Of a stretch of DNA of 64,000 nucleotides, positions 9,095 to 18,540 are shown one piece after another (positions within the stretch are counted from its first letter, which is position 1; the number at the start of each line of letters is the position of its first letter). The DNA comes from Mycolicibacterium baixiangningiae. GTDB lineage: Bacteria > Actinomycetota > Actinomycetes > Mycobacteriales > Mycobacteriaceae. The DNA is taken from the NCBI RefSeq assembly GCF_016313185.1, contig NZ_CP066218.1:3162001-3226000 (forward strand). Direction: 5' to 3'. The notes under the pieces were generated by a model. That model was given only the letters and a program-made list of their open reading frames with translations. It was not told the DNA's origin and made no database searches. Position numbers and translations under genes: made by a program.

Positions 9095-10078
9095 ATGACC
9101 CTCGACTCGCAGATCAAGGTATTGCTCAACCGAGTGGCCGAAGGCGGGGGACAAAGTCCGGAAAGCCTTACAGTGGCGGAAAACCGCGCCGTCGTAGGTG
9201 CGCTTGCCCCGCTGGGCGGGGAACCCGAACCCATGGCGGCGGTACTGGATTGCGCCGCCGATCTCGACGGCCGCACAGTGACGGTGCGCATCTACACGCC
9301 GACAGGTACAAGTGCTGGAACCCTGCCCATCACAGTGTTCTTCCACGGCGGCGGCTGGGTGACGGGCGACTTGGACAGCCAGGACCCAATGGCACGTAGC
9401 CTGGCCAAGCAGTCGCGCTCCATTGTCGTGTCGGTCGACTACCGTCTCGCACCGGAGCACCGCTTCCCGGCCGCTGTCGATGATGCGTATGACGTTCTGA
9501 CTTGGGTTCACACCAACGCAAGCATCTTCCACGGGGACAGAGATCGCCTGGTGGTGTTCGGTGAAAGCGCCGGAGCGAATCTCGCGGCAGTGACAGCTCA
9601 GCTAGCGCACCGCCGCGGCGGGCCGAAGATCCTCCTGCAGGTGCTGGCGTACCCGGCTGTCGACCGGTTCGATGACAGCCCGTCGATGATCCAGAATGCG
9701 GCGGGACCACTTCTCACACGGTCCTGGCTCGAGTGGTTTTGGGGTTGCTACCTCAACTCCCCGGACGAGGGCGCAGATCCGCGGGTGTCCCCCGCGAGAG
9801 CCGGGGATCTCACCGGCCTGCCCCCGGCGATTGTAGTGACCGCTCAGCACGATCCTCTGCGCGACCAGGGCGACAAGTACGCCGCACTCCTTCGCGATGC
9901 CGGTGTCGAGGTCAAACATTCGCCGGTGAAGGGAGCGACCCACGGATTCCTCGCCTTTGCGGGTTCGGTGGATCTGTCGCGAAATGTCCTCAGCCAGCTC
10001 GGCGAAGCAATCGCGACGGCGGTGGGCTCATCCACGACCGGAAGCGGAGAGATGTCCGAACCCGGAGTGCACCAGTAG
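9095..10078 (+). CDS. HSL-family alpha/beta-hydrolase (esterase)
   Basis: Carboxylesterase of the hormone-sensitive-lipase family, 327 residues. HGGGW (residues 83-87) is the oxyanion-hole motif, DYRLAPEHRFPAAVDD follows, GESAG (near 157) carries the nucleophilic serine, and ATHGF near the end supplies the histidine. Start 9095 follows an AGAGGAGA ribosome-binding site with 10 bp spacing. A 25-codon proline-rich ORF (9021-9098) ends with an ATGA overlap at this start and may only be residue from a lost gene. Likely the surviving distal member of the catabolic cluster. Confidence 0.9.
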   Translation: MTLDSQIKVLLNRVAEGGGQSPESLTVAENRAVVGALAPLGGEPEPMAAVLDCAADLDGRTVTVRIYTPTGTSAGTLPITVFFHGGGWVTGDLDSQDPMARSLAKQSRSIVVSVDYRLAPEHRFPAAVDDAYDVLTWVHTNASIFHGDRDRLVVFGESAGANLAAVTAQLAHRRGGPKILLQVLAYPAVDRFDDSPSMIQNAAGPLLTRSWLEWFWGCYLNSPDEGADPRVSPARAGDLTGLPPAIVVTAQHDPLRDQGDKYAALLRDAGVEVKHSPVKGATHGFLAFAGSVDLSRNVLSQLGEAIATAVGSSTTGSGEMSEPGVHQ

Positions 10079-10142
10079 GCATCACTCTAATCGTGCCCCG
10101 ACGCCCGACTGCATACTCGACCAGCAAGCTCATCGGAGAACA

Positions 10143-10244
10143 ATGAAGATCACCGACGTCATCGGACTTGACGAATCAATGCGGAATAGTTGCGTGTCCG
10201 GTCTCAAAATGGTTAGCGGTCAAATCCTCGTAAGCGCCAGCTAG
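10143..10244 (+). pseudogene. Possible 5' remnant of an enolase-superfamily (tartrate-dehydratase-like) gene
   Basis: A GGAGAACA ribosome-binding site precedes a 33-codon ORF starting MKITDVIGLDESMRNSC and ending shortly afterwards. The opening resembles the N-terminus of mandelate-racemase/D(-)-tartrate-dehydratase-like proteins (MKITDV..., then a conserved MRN motif). The gene is cut off next to an IS256 fragment. The match is short, so the identity is tentative. Confidence 0.35.
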
Positions 10245-10440
10245 ATTGAGCCGCTCCTGGGATTGTTGGACCAGATCTTGCTCCAGATCTGTTTGGGGAA
10301 CGCGGTAAACGCCAGCAGATCCGGGCGGGCGTCTTCGAGCTGTTCAGCGACCTTGGGCAGATTGTCGGCGACCGCGTCGATTATTCGATCATATTGCGCG
10401 GCAATCGATTCAGCGTCAGGCTGGTCGAGCAGCGACCGCC
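10241..10440 (-). pseudogene. IS256-family (mutator) transposase fragment
   Basis: The minus strand reads LLDQPDAESIAAQYDRIID, then PKVAEQLEDARPDLLAFTAF and WSNNP, a well-conserved stretch of the DDE transposase of IS256-type elements. After WSNNP the frame is lost by a single missing base (restoring it gives the family's QERLN) and the sequence then diverges. About 65 residues of a roughly 400-residue protein remain, so this is a dead relic. It abuts the truncated gene at 10143, suggesting that the insertion or its deletion removed that gene. Confidence 0.7.
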
Positions 10441-10624
10441 GACTCCGCGCTGCTGCGCAGTTCCGCAAATCAACTTGCTGTATTGGCAAAGTAGGCGGTG
10501 GACGCGGACCTTGGGGGATGTGACGGGGATCGGCGCGTCGTGGGGGAAGGTATTCGAGGATTACGTCCGAGAGTTGCCGAACCCCGCCAACCACCCGGTG
10601 TTCACCCGGCCGCGTTGTGACGGT
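10441..10624. other. Unassigned stretch between the IS256 relic and the small membrane protein gene
   Basis: No convincing gene. A plus-strand open stretch (WGKVFEDYVRELPNPANHPV) looks protein-like, but I cannot assign it and it has no start, so it may be another fragment. Confidence 0.3.
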
Positions 10625-10834
10625 TCACGCGACACTGCTGACGATCGCCACAACCAGCCCGCCCAGGGTCAGCACGCCGACCATTACCGCGGCGGCGGTC
10701 GCCCGGCCTCGTCGGTGCCGGCGTGCGTCGAAGATGGCCACAGCGATGCCGGCGAAGATCAACGCTGCATAGGCCGCCAGCCCCACGGTCAGCGCCGCCG
10801 TTGACGCGGCGTTGGCCAGGGTCACGTAGTGCAC
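10625..10834 (-). CDS. Small two-segment membrane protein
   Basis: Hypothetical protein of 69 residues. Two hydrophobic stretches, about residues 9-32 and 46-68, are separated by a short basic loop (DARRHRRGRATAA), predicting a helical hairpin in the membrane with the loop in the cytoplasm. No family recognised. It stands alone between the IS256 debris and a DUF3297 gene. The hydrophobicity pattern and codon use support it as a real gene, but the function is unknown. Confidence 0.65.
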   Translation of the reverse strand: MHYVTLANAASTAALTVGLAAYAALIFAGIAVAIFDARRHRRGRATAAAVMVGVLTLGGLVVAIVSSVA

Positions 10835-11002
10835 GCCGTGAGCCTACGGCGAGAACGGAAGCGTCGCTCCAGGCAATGATGGCATTCCTCGGCCTTGTTC
10901 GATGAATGAATGTGAGGGGCCTTCCAAGGCCTACGCGCAACCCGCTAGGGCACGGTCGCGTAGATTCTTCGGGAACACTCCGAGCATTCAACGAAGGCCA
11001 TC

Positions 11003-11251
11003 ATGTCCGAGGATCAGTACACAGACGTTCCACCGAATCACCTCTCCATCGATCCACGCAGCGCGTTCTATAGCGAAGAGGTGCTTCGCCGTGATGTGGG
11101 TATTCGCTTTAATGGCGCCGAGAAAACCAATGTTCACGAATACAACGTGGCCGAGGGTTGGGTGCGTGTTGAAGTCCCCACCGCGAAGGATCGCCACGGA
11201 AATCCGATGGTCGTCAAGCTCAGTGGCACGGTTGAACCTTATTTCCGCTGA
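11003..11251 (+). CDS. DUF3297 family protein
   Basis: Small cytosolic protein of 82 residues that matches DUF3297 along its full length: PPNHLSIDPRSAFYSEEVL, the central GIRFNGAEKTNV, and the C-terminal VKLSGTVEPYF are all family-typical. The family has no established function. The start at 11003 follows a purine-rich GAAGG. It appears monocistronic. Confidence 0.85.
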   Translation: MSEDQYTDVPPNHLSIDPRSAFYSEEVLRRDVGIRFNGAEKTNVHEYNVAEGWVRVEVPTAKDRHGNPMVVKLSGTVEPYFR

Positions 11252-11358
11252 GCGAGATGGCTGACGCCCAGCAGCTACGACGAGTACTGGTTCGCGAAGG
11301 CCCAGAGACGCTCGGCGCATCCGCGCGAGCCAAGTGAGAATTGAACCAGCCGAATCTC

Positions 11359-11384
11359 CTGGTAGCCCGCCATATTCGATCCCG
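11359..11384. repeat. Dispersed repeat family 1, copy a (partial)
   Basis: The core GGTAGCCCGCCATATTCGAT matches the family described in the findings (other copies at 23212, 24411, 25602 and 29191). The left arm containing TTACYGGTAA is degenerate here. On the minus strand it reads SNMAGYQ within a 50-60-codon open stretch that may start with GTG near 11433. Confidence 0.55.
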
Positions 11385-11470
11385 CGACGAGCCCACTCAC
11401 CCCGGTCGGGGAGTTCGCGTTGGGGGTGTTCACGTCTGCTCCTGTCGAAATTTCGCTGGCACGGTGGCGT

Positions 11471-12439
11471 CTACGATCCGCCGTCGTCGACATCGGCGAC
11501 TCGCTGCGCTCCGCTGACGCGATATGGCGCCAGAAAGTCCTCGAGTGCGGCGAGCACCTCGGTGGGCGCTTCCTCGGCGGGGAAGTGTCCGCACCCGGCG
11601 ATGACGACGTGCGCGTGCACGTTGTCCGCAACCGGGTCCATGGTCGCGGCCACCACATCCCCGGTGGACCGCTCTCCGGCGATCGTCAACACCGGCAAGG
11701 ACAACCGCTGCTGTTTGCGCCGCGCGTTCTGCTCAATGGTGGTGCCGATCTCCTGGTAGGGAGCAAACCCCCCGTGCAGAGCGTCGCGCCCCGTGGTGAG
11801 CGCGGCCAAGTAGACCTCGATCACCTCTGGCGGCAGCGGGGTGGCCGCCTTGTGGGCGAACTGCCAGCCGAAGAACAAGCGTTCGCGGCCCTCGACGAGC
11901 TCCTCGCTCAAATCGGCCACCCGATTGAACCCCCAATGCCACAGTGCATTCGACCTGTCCTGAACTTCAGCGATTTCCGGGGCGGGGGTAAGGCCGGGAA
12001 CTGCGGCTTCGACGACGGTGAGGCACTCTATTCTGCCGGGGTGATCTGCGGCCAGCGCGTAGGCGATCCACATGCCCACGTCGTGTCCAACCACGGCGAA
12101 CCGTTCGTAGTGAAGCGCAGCCATGAGCTCGACCATGTCGTTGGCCAGGGTGGCGCTGTCATATCCGTCGAATGGCTTGTCGGACAGACCGCTACCTCGT
12201 CGATCGACGGCGACCACCGTGAAGTGTCGCGCCAAGGCGGGCATGACCAGGCGCCACGCATACCAGGTTTCGGGCCAGCCGTGCACTAGCAGCAGCGGCG
12301 GGCCGTTGCCACCCACGACGGCGTGTAGACGTAGCTCGCCGAGGTCGACCCAGCGGCTGGCGAAGACACTGTCGAAGCCGTCGGGGAGGCAGGGGGACCC
12401 GGAGGCGGTCCCGGCTCCGCTAGGTGCCGCATCGGACAT
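11471..12439 (-). CDS. Epoxide-hydrolase-like alpha/beta hydrolase
   Basis: Alpha/beta hydrolase of 322 residues. HGWPETWYAW is the oxyanion motif with the HGxP signature of epoxide hydrolases, and GHDVGMWIA places an aspartate (near residue 119) at the nucleophile position. These features favour an epoxide hydrolase or dehalogenase over an esterase. GCGHFPAEEAP near the C-terminus contains the catalytic histidine. A 280 bp gap separates it from the transporter operon, and the gene is probably its own transcription unit. Natural substrate unknown. Confidence 0.88.
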   Translation of the reverse strand: MSDAAPSGAGTASGSPCLPDGFDSVFASRWVDLGELRLHAVVGGNGPPLLLVHGWPETWYAWRLVMPALARHFTVVAVDRRGSGLSDKPFDGYDSATLANDMVELMAALHYERFAVVGHDVGMWIAYALAADHPGRIECLTVVEAAVPGLTPAPEIAEVQDRSNALWHWGFNRVADLSEELVEGRERLFFGWQFAHKAATPLPPEVIEVYLAALTTGRDALHGGFAPYQEIGTTIEQNARRKQQRLSLPVLTIAGERSTGDVVAATMDPVADNVHAHVVIAGCGHFPAEEAPTEVLAALEDFLAPYRVSGAQRVADVDDGGS

Positions 12440-12632
12440 GCGCGTGCTCCCTACCTATCCTCATCGGCCGACCGACCCGTCCCGCGGGCCGACGCGCCCA
12501 CCTCACCCAAGTTGCCGCGGGCACACCTACTGCGAGAACGTCGCAATGCGGTCGGGCCATGCCCCGAGCCCCGCGGCTTAAAGCCGTTGGCGTCAATTGG
12601 TTTCATCGAGCCCCCGAGGAATCCTTCGGACT

Positions 12633-12725
12633 CTACTTGCAACCGTTCGATATACATTTCTTGTACTTCCGGTCTCTCGACGAATCGTCGACGTACGCGG
12701 CGCCGTTGGTAAGCGTCGTGCTCAT
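12633..12725 (-). pseudogene. Truncated or small fifth ORF of the transporter operon
   Basis: An ATG at 12723-12725 overlaps the stop codon of the potC-like gene (ATGA), exactly like the other junctions in this operon, and opens a 30-codon frame starting MSTTLTNGAAYVDD and ending in TAG. The beginning looks like the N-terminus of a larger enzyme; the sequence after residue 14 looks random. I infer that a downstream operon gene was deleted, leaving its coupled start. A genuine small protein is the alternative. Confidence 0.4.
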
Positions 12726-13621
12726 CGCCCCACCATCGCGTCTGTCAGGCCGGCGGCCCCGCTGCCCGACCCCGCCGGATCCCGGCGCAGTACCAGGGCG
12801 ACGATGCCCAGCACGATCAGTGTGAGCACCAGCATCAACGTGGACATCGCTGCGATCTCCGGCCGCAGCGATGCCTTGAGCGACGCGAAAATGTACACCG
12901 GCCAGGGCGTCGACCCCGCGACGGAGACGAACGACGAGACAACCGTGTTGTCGAGACTGAGGGTGAAGGAAAGTAGCGCACCCGAGATGACCGCGGGTCG
13001 GATGAGGGGCAGCGTGATGTCGGTGAACCGACGGAAGGGCGGAGCGTACAGGTCGGCGGCGGCCTCTTCGAGGGTCTCGTTCATCCCGGACATCCGGGCC
13101 CGCACGATGAAAGTGACTACCGCGCTTGCGAAGAGGGAGTTGGCGATGATGAGGCGCACCTGACCGATGTTGAAGCCGGTGAAACCCCAGTCGACTCCCA
13201 GGGTGACAAACCAGGGGAGCAGCGAGATTGCACTGACGATCTCCGGAGTCACCATCACCAGCCCCAGCAACACAAGCAGGCCGGGTGCCCACCGGCCGGG
13301 TCGCCGGGTCAGCGCGATTCCGGCGAAGGTGCCGAGCAGGGTGGCTACCACCGCGGTGCCGGCGGCGGTGACCAACGAGACGACGATCGAGTTGGTGATC
13401 GCCGGATTGGTCAGGGCCGCGACGTAGGGCTGGATGCTGAATCCCTCGAACGTCTGCAGGGACCGGCCGGAGTTGAACGAGAAGACGACGATGACGGCGA
13501 TCGGGAAGAAGAGGAACAGCAGGCCAAGCATTCCCCAGACATTCAGGAAGGCGTCGGCGGGACGGATCTTGCGGCGACTGCGCCGCCGGGGGGAACCTGC
13601 GACCTGCGCCGTAACCGTCAT
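12722..13621 (-). CDS. potC: Polyamine-type ABC transporter permease (PotC-like)
   Basis: Inner-membrane permease of 299 residues with about six transmembrane segments. The first is near residues 32-55 (MLGLLFLFFPIAVIVVFSF). The cytoplasmic EAA-type loop ETLEEAAADLYAPPFRRF, which contacts the ATPase, is well conserved. It overlaps the second permease gene by four bases (ATGA). Together with the periplasmic-binding lipoprotein and ATPase upstream it forms a PotABCD-type importer. Polyamine or related amine uptake is inferred from family, not shown. Confidence 0.87.
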   Translation of the reverse strand: MTVTAQVAGSPRRRSRRKIRPADAFLNVWGMLGLLFLFFPIAVIVVFSFNSGRSLQTFEGFSIQPYVAALTNPAITNSIVVSLVTAAGTAVVATLLGTFAGIALTRRPGRWAPGLLVLLGLVMVTPEIVSAISLLPWFVTLGVDWGFTGFNIGQVRLIIANSLFASAVVTFIVRARMSGMNETLEEAAADLYAPPFRRFTDITLPLIRPAVISGALLSFTLSLDNTVVSSFVSVAGSTPWPVYIFASLKASLRPEIAAMSTLMLVLTLIVLGIVALVLRRDPAGSGSGAAGLTDAMVGR

Positions 13622-14541
13622 GAGAGTTCCTTCACCGAGAGTTTCAGGGATGTCATCGCGGTGGCGATACGACCGATCACTTTGAGGAGCACGCCGACCA
13701 CGGCACTCGTTCCGAAGATGGCCAGCATGAGCAACACTGCCATCGCCGCCCCAAGCGCCCAGTTTTGTGCGCTCTGGAACTGGGCGGCCACCATCTGACC
13801 GACCATGCTGCCGCTGGCCCCACCGAGAACGGTTGGGGTGATGTAGTCACCCATCAGCGGGACGAACACCAGCAGCAACCCGGCGGCCACCCCAGGTGCG
13901 GCCAACGGAACGGTGATGCGCCAGAGCGTGTCCCACGCCGTGGCACCGAGGTCGCGGCTGGCTTCGAGCAGCTTGGGGTCAAGACGCTCCAGCGCCACGT
14001 ACAAGGGCAGGATCATCAACGGCAGATAGTTGTAGACCACGCCGAGCTGAACGGCGGCCGAGGTGTACAGCACGTGTAGCGGCCCCTCGGTCAGGTTGGC
14101 CCATTGCAGCGTCTTCGATGCAAAACCCTCGGGACTCAGCGAGATTTGCCAACCGATGGTGCGGACGAGGAAGTTGGTCCAGTACGGGATGAGGACCAAT
14201 GCCAACACGATACCGCGCCATCTCGGCGCCAGCTTGACGGCCATCCAGTAGGCCATCGGAAACGAAATCAGCAGGCAGAGCACAGTTCCGGTCATCGCGA
14301 TCTTCAGCGTGCGAACGAAGATCGCAAAGAATGCGGGAGAGGCCGCCTCGCTGTATCGATCCAACGACAGGATGTCGTTGGCGTGGGTCACGTAGAGACC
14401 GGGTTTGTAGCCGAAGCTGTACCAGACCACGAGACCAAAAGGCATGATGAAGAACAGCAGTATCCACACGCTGATCGGCAGGGCCCCGAGTCCTCCTGGC
14501 AGCCTTCTCAAGGCCAGAAGCCGTCGCCGCGAGGCGGTCAC
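13618..14541 (-). CDS. potB: Polyamine-type ABC transporter permease (PotB-like)
   Basis: Permease of 307 residues with six predicted membrane helices. The N-terminal one contains LPISVWILLFFIMPFGLVVW, and the EAA loop is seen as LEASRDLGATAWDTLWRITV. It pairs with the PotC-like permease. Start and stop codons overlap both neighbours by four bases, so expression is tightly coupled. Substrate assignment follows the PotD-like binding protein and is inferred. Confidence 0.88.
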   Translation of the reverse strand: MTASRRRLLALRRLPGGLGALPISVWILLFFIMPFGLVVWYSFGYKPGLYVTHANDILSLDRYSEAASPAFFAIFVRTLKIAMTGTVLCLLISFPMAYWMAVKLAPRWRGIVLALVLIPYWTNFLVRTIGWQISLSPEGFASKTLQWANLTEGPLHVLYTSAAVQLGVVYNYLPLMILPLYVALERLDPKLLEASRDLGATAWDTLWRITVPLAAPGVAAGLLLVFVPLMGDYITPTVLGGASGSMVGQMVAAQFQSAQNWALGAAMAVLLMLAIFGTSAVVGVLLKVIGRIATAMTSLKLSVKELS

Positions 14542-15683
14542 TGGCCCGCCGCCGCCTTGAGCTCGTCGTAAATGGCGATGATCGTGCCGTCTGCCGATGT
14601 CATCTCGCTGTAGACCAACTTTTGCATGATGTCATCGCTGATGAACACCATGTCGGGTCGCTCGATGTCGGCTTCTTTGGCTGCTTCCTCGATTCCTTCG
14701 ATCCCGGTGTTGTAGCCGATGTAGCTGAGTTCCTTGAGCGAGACGGCTGGGTCGAGCACGTAGTTGATGAACTCGTATGCCGCGTCTTCGTGTGGTGCAC
14801 CGTTGACAATGGCCCAGTTGTCCTGCCAGAGGTTGGCACCCTCCGAGGGCCACACCCACTTGTACCTGTCGGGCTCAGCGTTGCCGAGGATGCCGAGGCG
14901 GGCATCGCCGTTCCAGCAGTGAATCAGGGCGCGTGCCGAAGACGAGATGGAGGCGTTGGTCGACGACTCGAACGCCTGCACGTGCGGAGCGATCTTCTCG
15001 AGGATGAAGGTACGGTAGGCCGCGATGTCGCCGGGGTCCGTGGTGTTGGGGGTGATCCCGTTGGCGTAGAAGTAGGTGAACGCGACCTCGGCCTGATCTT
15101 CCAGGAGCGACAGGCTTCCGGATGCCTCCTTCTGTGCGGCGTCGAAAAAGTCGACCCACGAGGTCAGGTCGCGCTTGATGACAGTGGTGTCGTAGACGTA
15201 GCCGGTCGAGCCCCAGTCCTTACAGACGCTGTACTTGTTGCCGGGGTCGAACGGGGTGTCGACGACTTTTGCGTTGAGGTTCTTCATGTTTGGCAGCCTG
15301 GCGAGATCGAGCTCGGTCAGCAGACCGCCGGTCGCCATCTGCTGGACGGACGAGTGGGTGGGCACACAGATGTCGTAACCTGTAGTGCCCTTCGCCGCAC
15401 TGAGTTTGGCGATCATTTCGGGATTCGAACCGTAGGAGTCGAGGGTGATCTTGGGGCCTTTGGCGGAGGTGAACTCCGCCAGCACGTCGGGGTCGTCGTA
15501 CTCACCCCAGGTGTAGATGTTCAGGCTGTCGGATGACGACCCGCCACCGCCCGACGAACTGGAGCAGGCGGCGAGAAAGGCGCCCACCCCGAGCGCAGCG
15601 GTCCCGCCCAGGAAGGTCCGGCGGTTGAGCGACTTCTTCATCGCTTCGGGAACGAGAATGCGAACGGGCTTTTGCTGATTCAT
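14538..15683 (-). CDS. potD: Polyamine-type ABC transporter substrate-binding lipoprotein (PotD-like)
   Basis: Extracytoplasmic binding protein of 381 residues. The N-terminus has a twin-arginine-like NRRTFLGG (near residue 20) followed by a hydrophobic segment and a lipobox LAAC, so it is probably a Tat-exported lipoprotein. After the serine/glycine linker, LNIYTWGEYDDPDVLAEF is the start of a PotD/PotF-type fold. Sequences such as GYDICVPTHSSVQQM and DNWAIVNGAPHEDAAYEF fit this family. It lies between the ATPase and the permease genes; spermidine/putrescine-like ligands are inferred. Confidence 0.9.
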   Translation of the reverse strand: MNQQKPVRILVPEAMKKSLNRRTFLGGTAALGVGAFLAACSSSSGGGGSSSDSLNIYTWGEYDDPDVLAEFTSAKGPKITLDSYGSNPEMIAKLSAAKGTTGYDICVPTHSSVQQMATGGLLTELDLARLPNMKNLNAKVVDTPFDPGNKYSVCKDWGSTGYVYDTTVIKRDLTSWVDFFDAAQKEASGSLSLLEDQAEVAFTYFYANGITPNTTDPGDIAAYRTFILEKIAPHVQAFESSTNASISSSARALIHCWNGDARLGILGNAEPDRYKWVWPSEGANLWQDNWAIVNGAPHEDAAYEFINYVLDPAVSLKELSYIGYNTGIEGIEEAAKEADIERPDMVFISDDIMQKLVYSEMTSADGTIIAIYDELKAAAGQ

Positions 15684-15730
15684 GCGTAGCTTCCAGGTCG
15701 AGGGGAGACGGTGGGCGGGGGAGCGAGCGG

Positions 15731-16888
15731 CTACGACGTGAAGATGCGCACGGCGTCAGCCGACCACGAACACGTCACGGTTGATCCGAGTTCGGTGGGC
15801 GGATTGGCGGCGCGGGGAAGACGAGCCAGGATTTGGTCGTCGCTGGGCGTGTGGATGACCAACTGCAGGCTGTGGCCGAGTTCTGAGACCCCGAGCAGCG
15901 TGCCGGTGACGGCGTTGACCGGGGCGTCTGACCCAGGGGCGGGGGCGCCGCGCAGCGCCGCAGCGGTGACCATCACCGACTCCGGCCTGATGGCCGCGGT
16001 GACCTCGGCGCCACCCGAGGCCGGCACGCTGCCCTTCGTCGGGCGCGACGAGTGCAGCGAAAGGCCCGCTGTGCGCACGCTCACCCCCGCGCTGTCGAAC
16101 GACGAGATGGTGCCAGGGAAGGAGTTCTGCCGGCCGATGAACCCCGCCACGAAGGCCGATTCCGGTGAATCGTAAACGGTTGAGGCCGTGCCGATCTGCT
16201 CGATCCGGCCGTCTTTCATCACCGCGACCCGATCACTCATCGACAGCGCTTCCTCCTGGTCGTGCGTGACGAAGATGAACGTCGTTCCGAGTTCGCGCTG
16301 CAGCAGTTTCAGTTCGACCTGCATCTCCTCGCGCAGTTTGCGGTCCAGGGCGCTCATCGGCTCATCCAGCAGCAGAACAGCCGGTCGGTTCACCAATGCC
16401 CGAGCCAGGGCGATCCGTTGCTGCTGGCCACCTGAGAGTTGCGCGGGCTTGCGGGCCGCGAAAGCGGTCATCCTCACCATGTCGAGGGCATGGCTCACCC
16501 GGTCGGCTATCTCTGCCTTCGCCACGCCGGAAAGGCGCAGTCCGTAGGCGACGTTGTCGGCGACTTTCATGTGCGGGAACAGCGCGTAGGCCTGGAACAC
16601 GGTGTTGACCGGGCGTTTGTGCGGCGGAAGGTTCTCGACGTTGCGGCCGGAAATCTGGATGGAGCCGTCGTCGGGAAATTCGAATCCGCCGATCAAGCGA
16701 AGCGTCGTCGTCTTGCCACACCCGCTCGGTCCCAGCAGGCTGAGGAACTCACCGGCCTGTACGGTGAGACTGACGTTGTCCACAGCAACGGCCGCACCGT
16801 AAACCTTGGTCAACGAACGTAATTGAAGCGAACCAGGTGCGGAGGCCAGCGGCGCGTCCGCGTCGGCGCGCCGCTCGACGATGCTCAT
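15731..16888 (-). CDS. potA: Polyamine-type ABC transporter ATP-binding protein (PotA-like)
   Basis: ATPase of 385 residues. Walker [10 protein letters not shown] is at 53-61, the signature LSGGQQQR and Walker [12 protein letters not shown] are intact, and [18 protein letters not shown] gives the H-loop. A C-terminal TOBE-like domain (about 260-385) is present, as in PotA. I start at 16888 ([11 protein letters not shown]) because this ATG overlaps the stop of the amidohydrolase gene (ATGA), as at other junctions in the operon; the longer reading begins in unrelated frame. It energises the two permeases downstream. Confidence 0.9.
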   Translation of the reverse strand: MSIVERRADADAPLASAPGSLQLRSLTKVYGAAVAVDNVSLTVQAGEFLSLLGPSGCGKTTTLRLIGGFEFPDDGSIQISGRNVENLPPHKRPVNTVFQAYALFPHMKVADNVAYGLRLSGVAKAEIADRVSHALDMVRMTAFAARKPAQLSGGQQQRIALARALVNRPAVLLLDEPMSALDRKLREEMQVELKLLQRELGTTFIFVTHDQEEALSMSDRVAVMKDGRIEQIGTASTVYDSPESAFVAGFIGRQNSFPGTISSFDSAGVSVRTAGLSLHSSRPTKGSVPASGGAEVTAAIRPESVMVTAAALRGAPAPGSDAPVNAVTGTLLGVSELGHSLQLVIHTPSDDQILARLPRAANPPTELGSTVTCSWSADAVRIFTS

Positions 16889-18536
16889 GCCGATACCAAG
16901 GTTGCGGTTGCGTCGTAGACGATCTCGCCGCCAATAATTGTGTAGATCACGCTGGCAGAGCCGATCTCGCAAACCGGAGCGGCGAAGATGTCGCGGTCGA
17001 GAATCACGATGTCGGCCGCCTTACCGACCTCGATGCTTCCCGAGCGCTGCTCGTCGTGGTTGAGGTAGGCCGTGCCGAGGCTGTGCGCGATCAGCGCGTC
17101 GGCCAGTGAAAGTGCCTGCTCGCCGAGGAAAGGCAGAGCTGCCGGGCCGGTCGCTCCGGCGGGGGCACGGTTGACGGCGGTGTGGATGATCTCCAGCGGA
17201 TTCGCCGTGCTCACCGGCCAGTCGCTTCCAGAAGCCAACAGCGCCCCGGCCCGCTGCAGGGAACCGAACGGGTACTGCCAGGCGGCTCGGCGGGTGCCGA
17301 GGAACGGGATGGTCAGAACGTCCATCTGGGCCTCATGCCTGGCCCAGAGCGGTTGCATGTTGGCGACCACTCCGAGTTGGGCGAACCGGGCGATATCGTC
17401 GGGGTGGATCACCTGAATGTGGGCAGAGTGTGCCGAAGATCGCTGTCGCCGTTGGCCGCGCGGGCCGCCTCGACCGCATCGAGGGACTCGCGCACGGCGC
17501 GGTCACCCAAGGCGTGATAGTGCAGCTGGAAGCCCAGGGCGTCGAGTTGGATCGAGATCTCTTTGAGCGTGGTCGGGTCGACGAAACTTTTGCCCATGTT
17601 TTCACCGGGGCAGCCGCACGTATCAAGATAGGGCTCGAGCATTCCGGCGGTGAAGTTTTCGGCGACGCCGTCCTGCATGATCTTGACCGTGGTGGCCGCG
17701 AACCCACCGGCCAGCGCGCGCTCGCGCTTTGCGACGAGCTCGGGAATCTGCTCGAGCCCACGGTTGCGGTCCCACCACAGTGCGCCGACGACGCGCGCCT
17801 TCAGCACGCCGGATGCGGTGGCACGCAGGTACGAGTCGAGCGGGTCGGGGGTGTCGTTCGTGGCACCGACGATGGCGTCTTGCCAGGCAGTCACCCCCCA
17901 GGAAAACAGTTGTTGCTGCGCAATTTTGAGCGCCTCATCCAAGTCGTGCTGGGTTGGCAGCGGAATGTGCCGGGCAACGAGGCCCATGGCGCCTTCCTGC
18001 AACGTCCCGATCGCGTGGCCGTCGGCGTCGCGTTCGATGCGACCGTCGAACGGGTCGGGCGTGGTGTCGTCGATTCCGCCGATTTCAAGGGCTTTCGTGT
18101 TGACCCAGGCGCCGTGCCCGTCGCGGTTGGGAAAGAACGCAGGCCGGTCAGCGACGATGGCGTCGAGCGCCGCCGCGGTCGGCAACCCGCCGGGAAATGA
18201 GTCCATCGACCAGCCGCCGCCGCTGATCCACGGCAGCTCAGGGCTGGCCGCCGCGTACTCGGCGATGCGCGTGAGGTAGCCCTCAGCGGTGACGTACGGC
18301 GTCAGGTCGCACGCGATCATGTCCAGACCGGCGTGATACGGGTGAATGTGGCTGTCTTGAAAGCCGGCGGAGACCAGGCCGCCGGCCGCATCGATCTCGA
18401 CGGCACCGGATGCAGTGAGCGCGTCTACACCGATAACGGTGATGACGCCGTCCTCGATCAGGACGGGTTCTTCGACGATTCCGGCGGGGGTGAAGACGTG
18501 CCCTCCGGTGATCAACATTCGTTCGCCGTTAGCCAT
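16885..18536 (-). pseudogene. YtcJ-like amidohydrolase (amidohydrolase family 3), frameshifted
   Basis: Metal-dependent amidohydrolase that would be about 550 residues. The N-terminal part (SAGFQDSHIHPYHAGLD, with the metal-binding H-x-H) runs to DLRHTL and then stops. The C-terminal part resumes one frame over with HPDDIARFAQLG and ends normally with [11 protein letters not shown]. Restoring one base in the run near 17421-17424 rejoins the two into a normal-length protein. It starts 4 bp after the XRE-cupin regulator gene and ends in a 4-base overlap with potA. Either a recent mutation or a sequencing error. The wild-type would probably hydrolyse an amide or carbamate linked to the transported compound. 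Confidence 0.8.
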
Positions 18537-18540
18537 GGTG

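Noticed and set aside
8243..9532. Minus-strand open frame of 429 codons
   Set aside because: It is antisense to the HSL esterase and the debris before it. Its sequence is arginine- and histidine-rich without family features, and the real remnants here lie in another frame.
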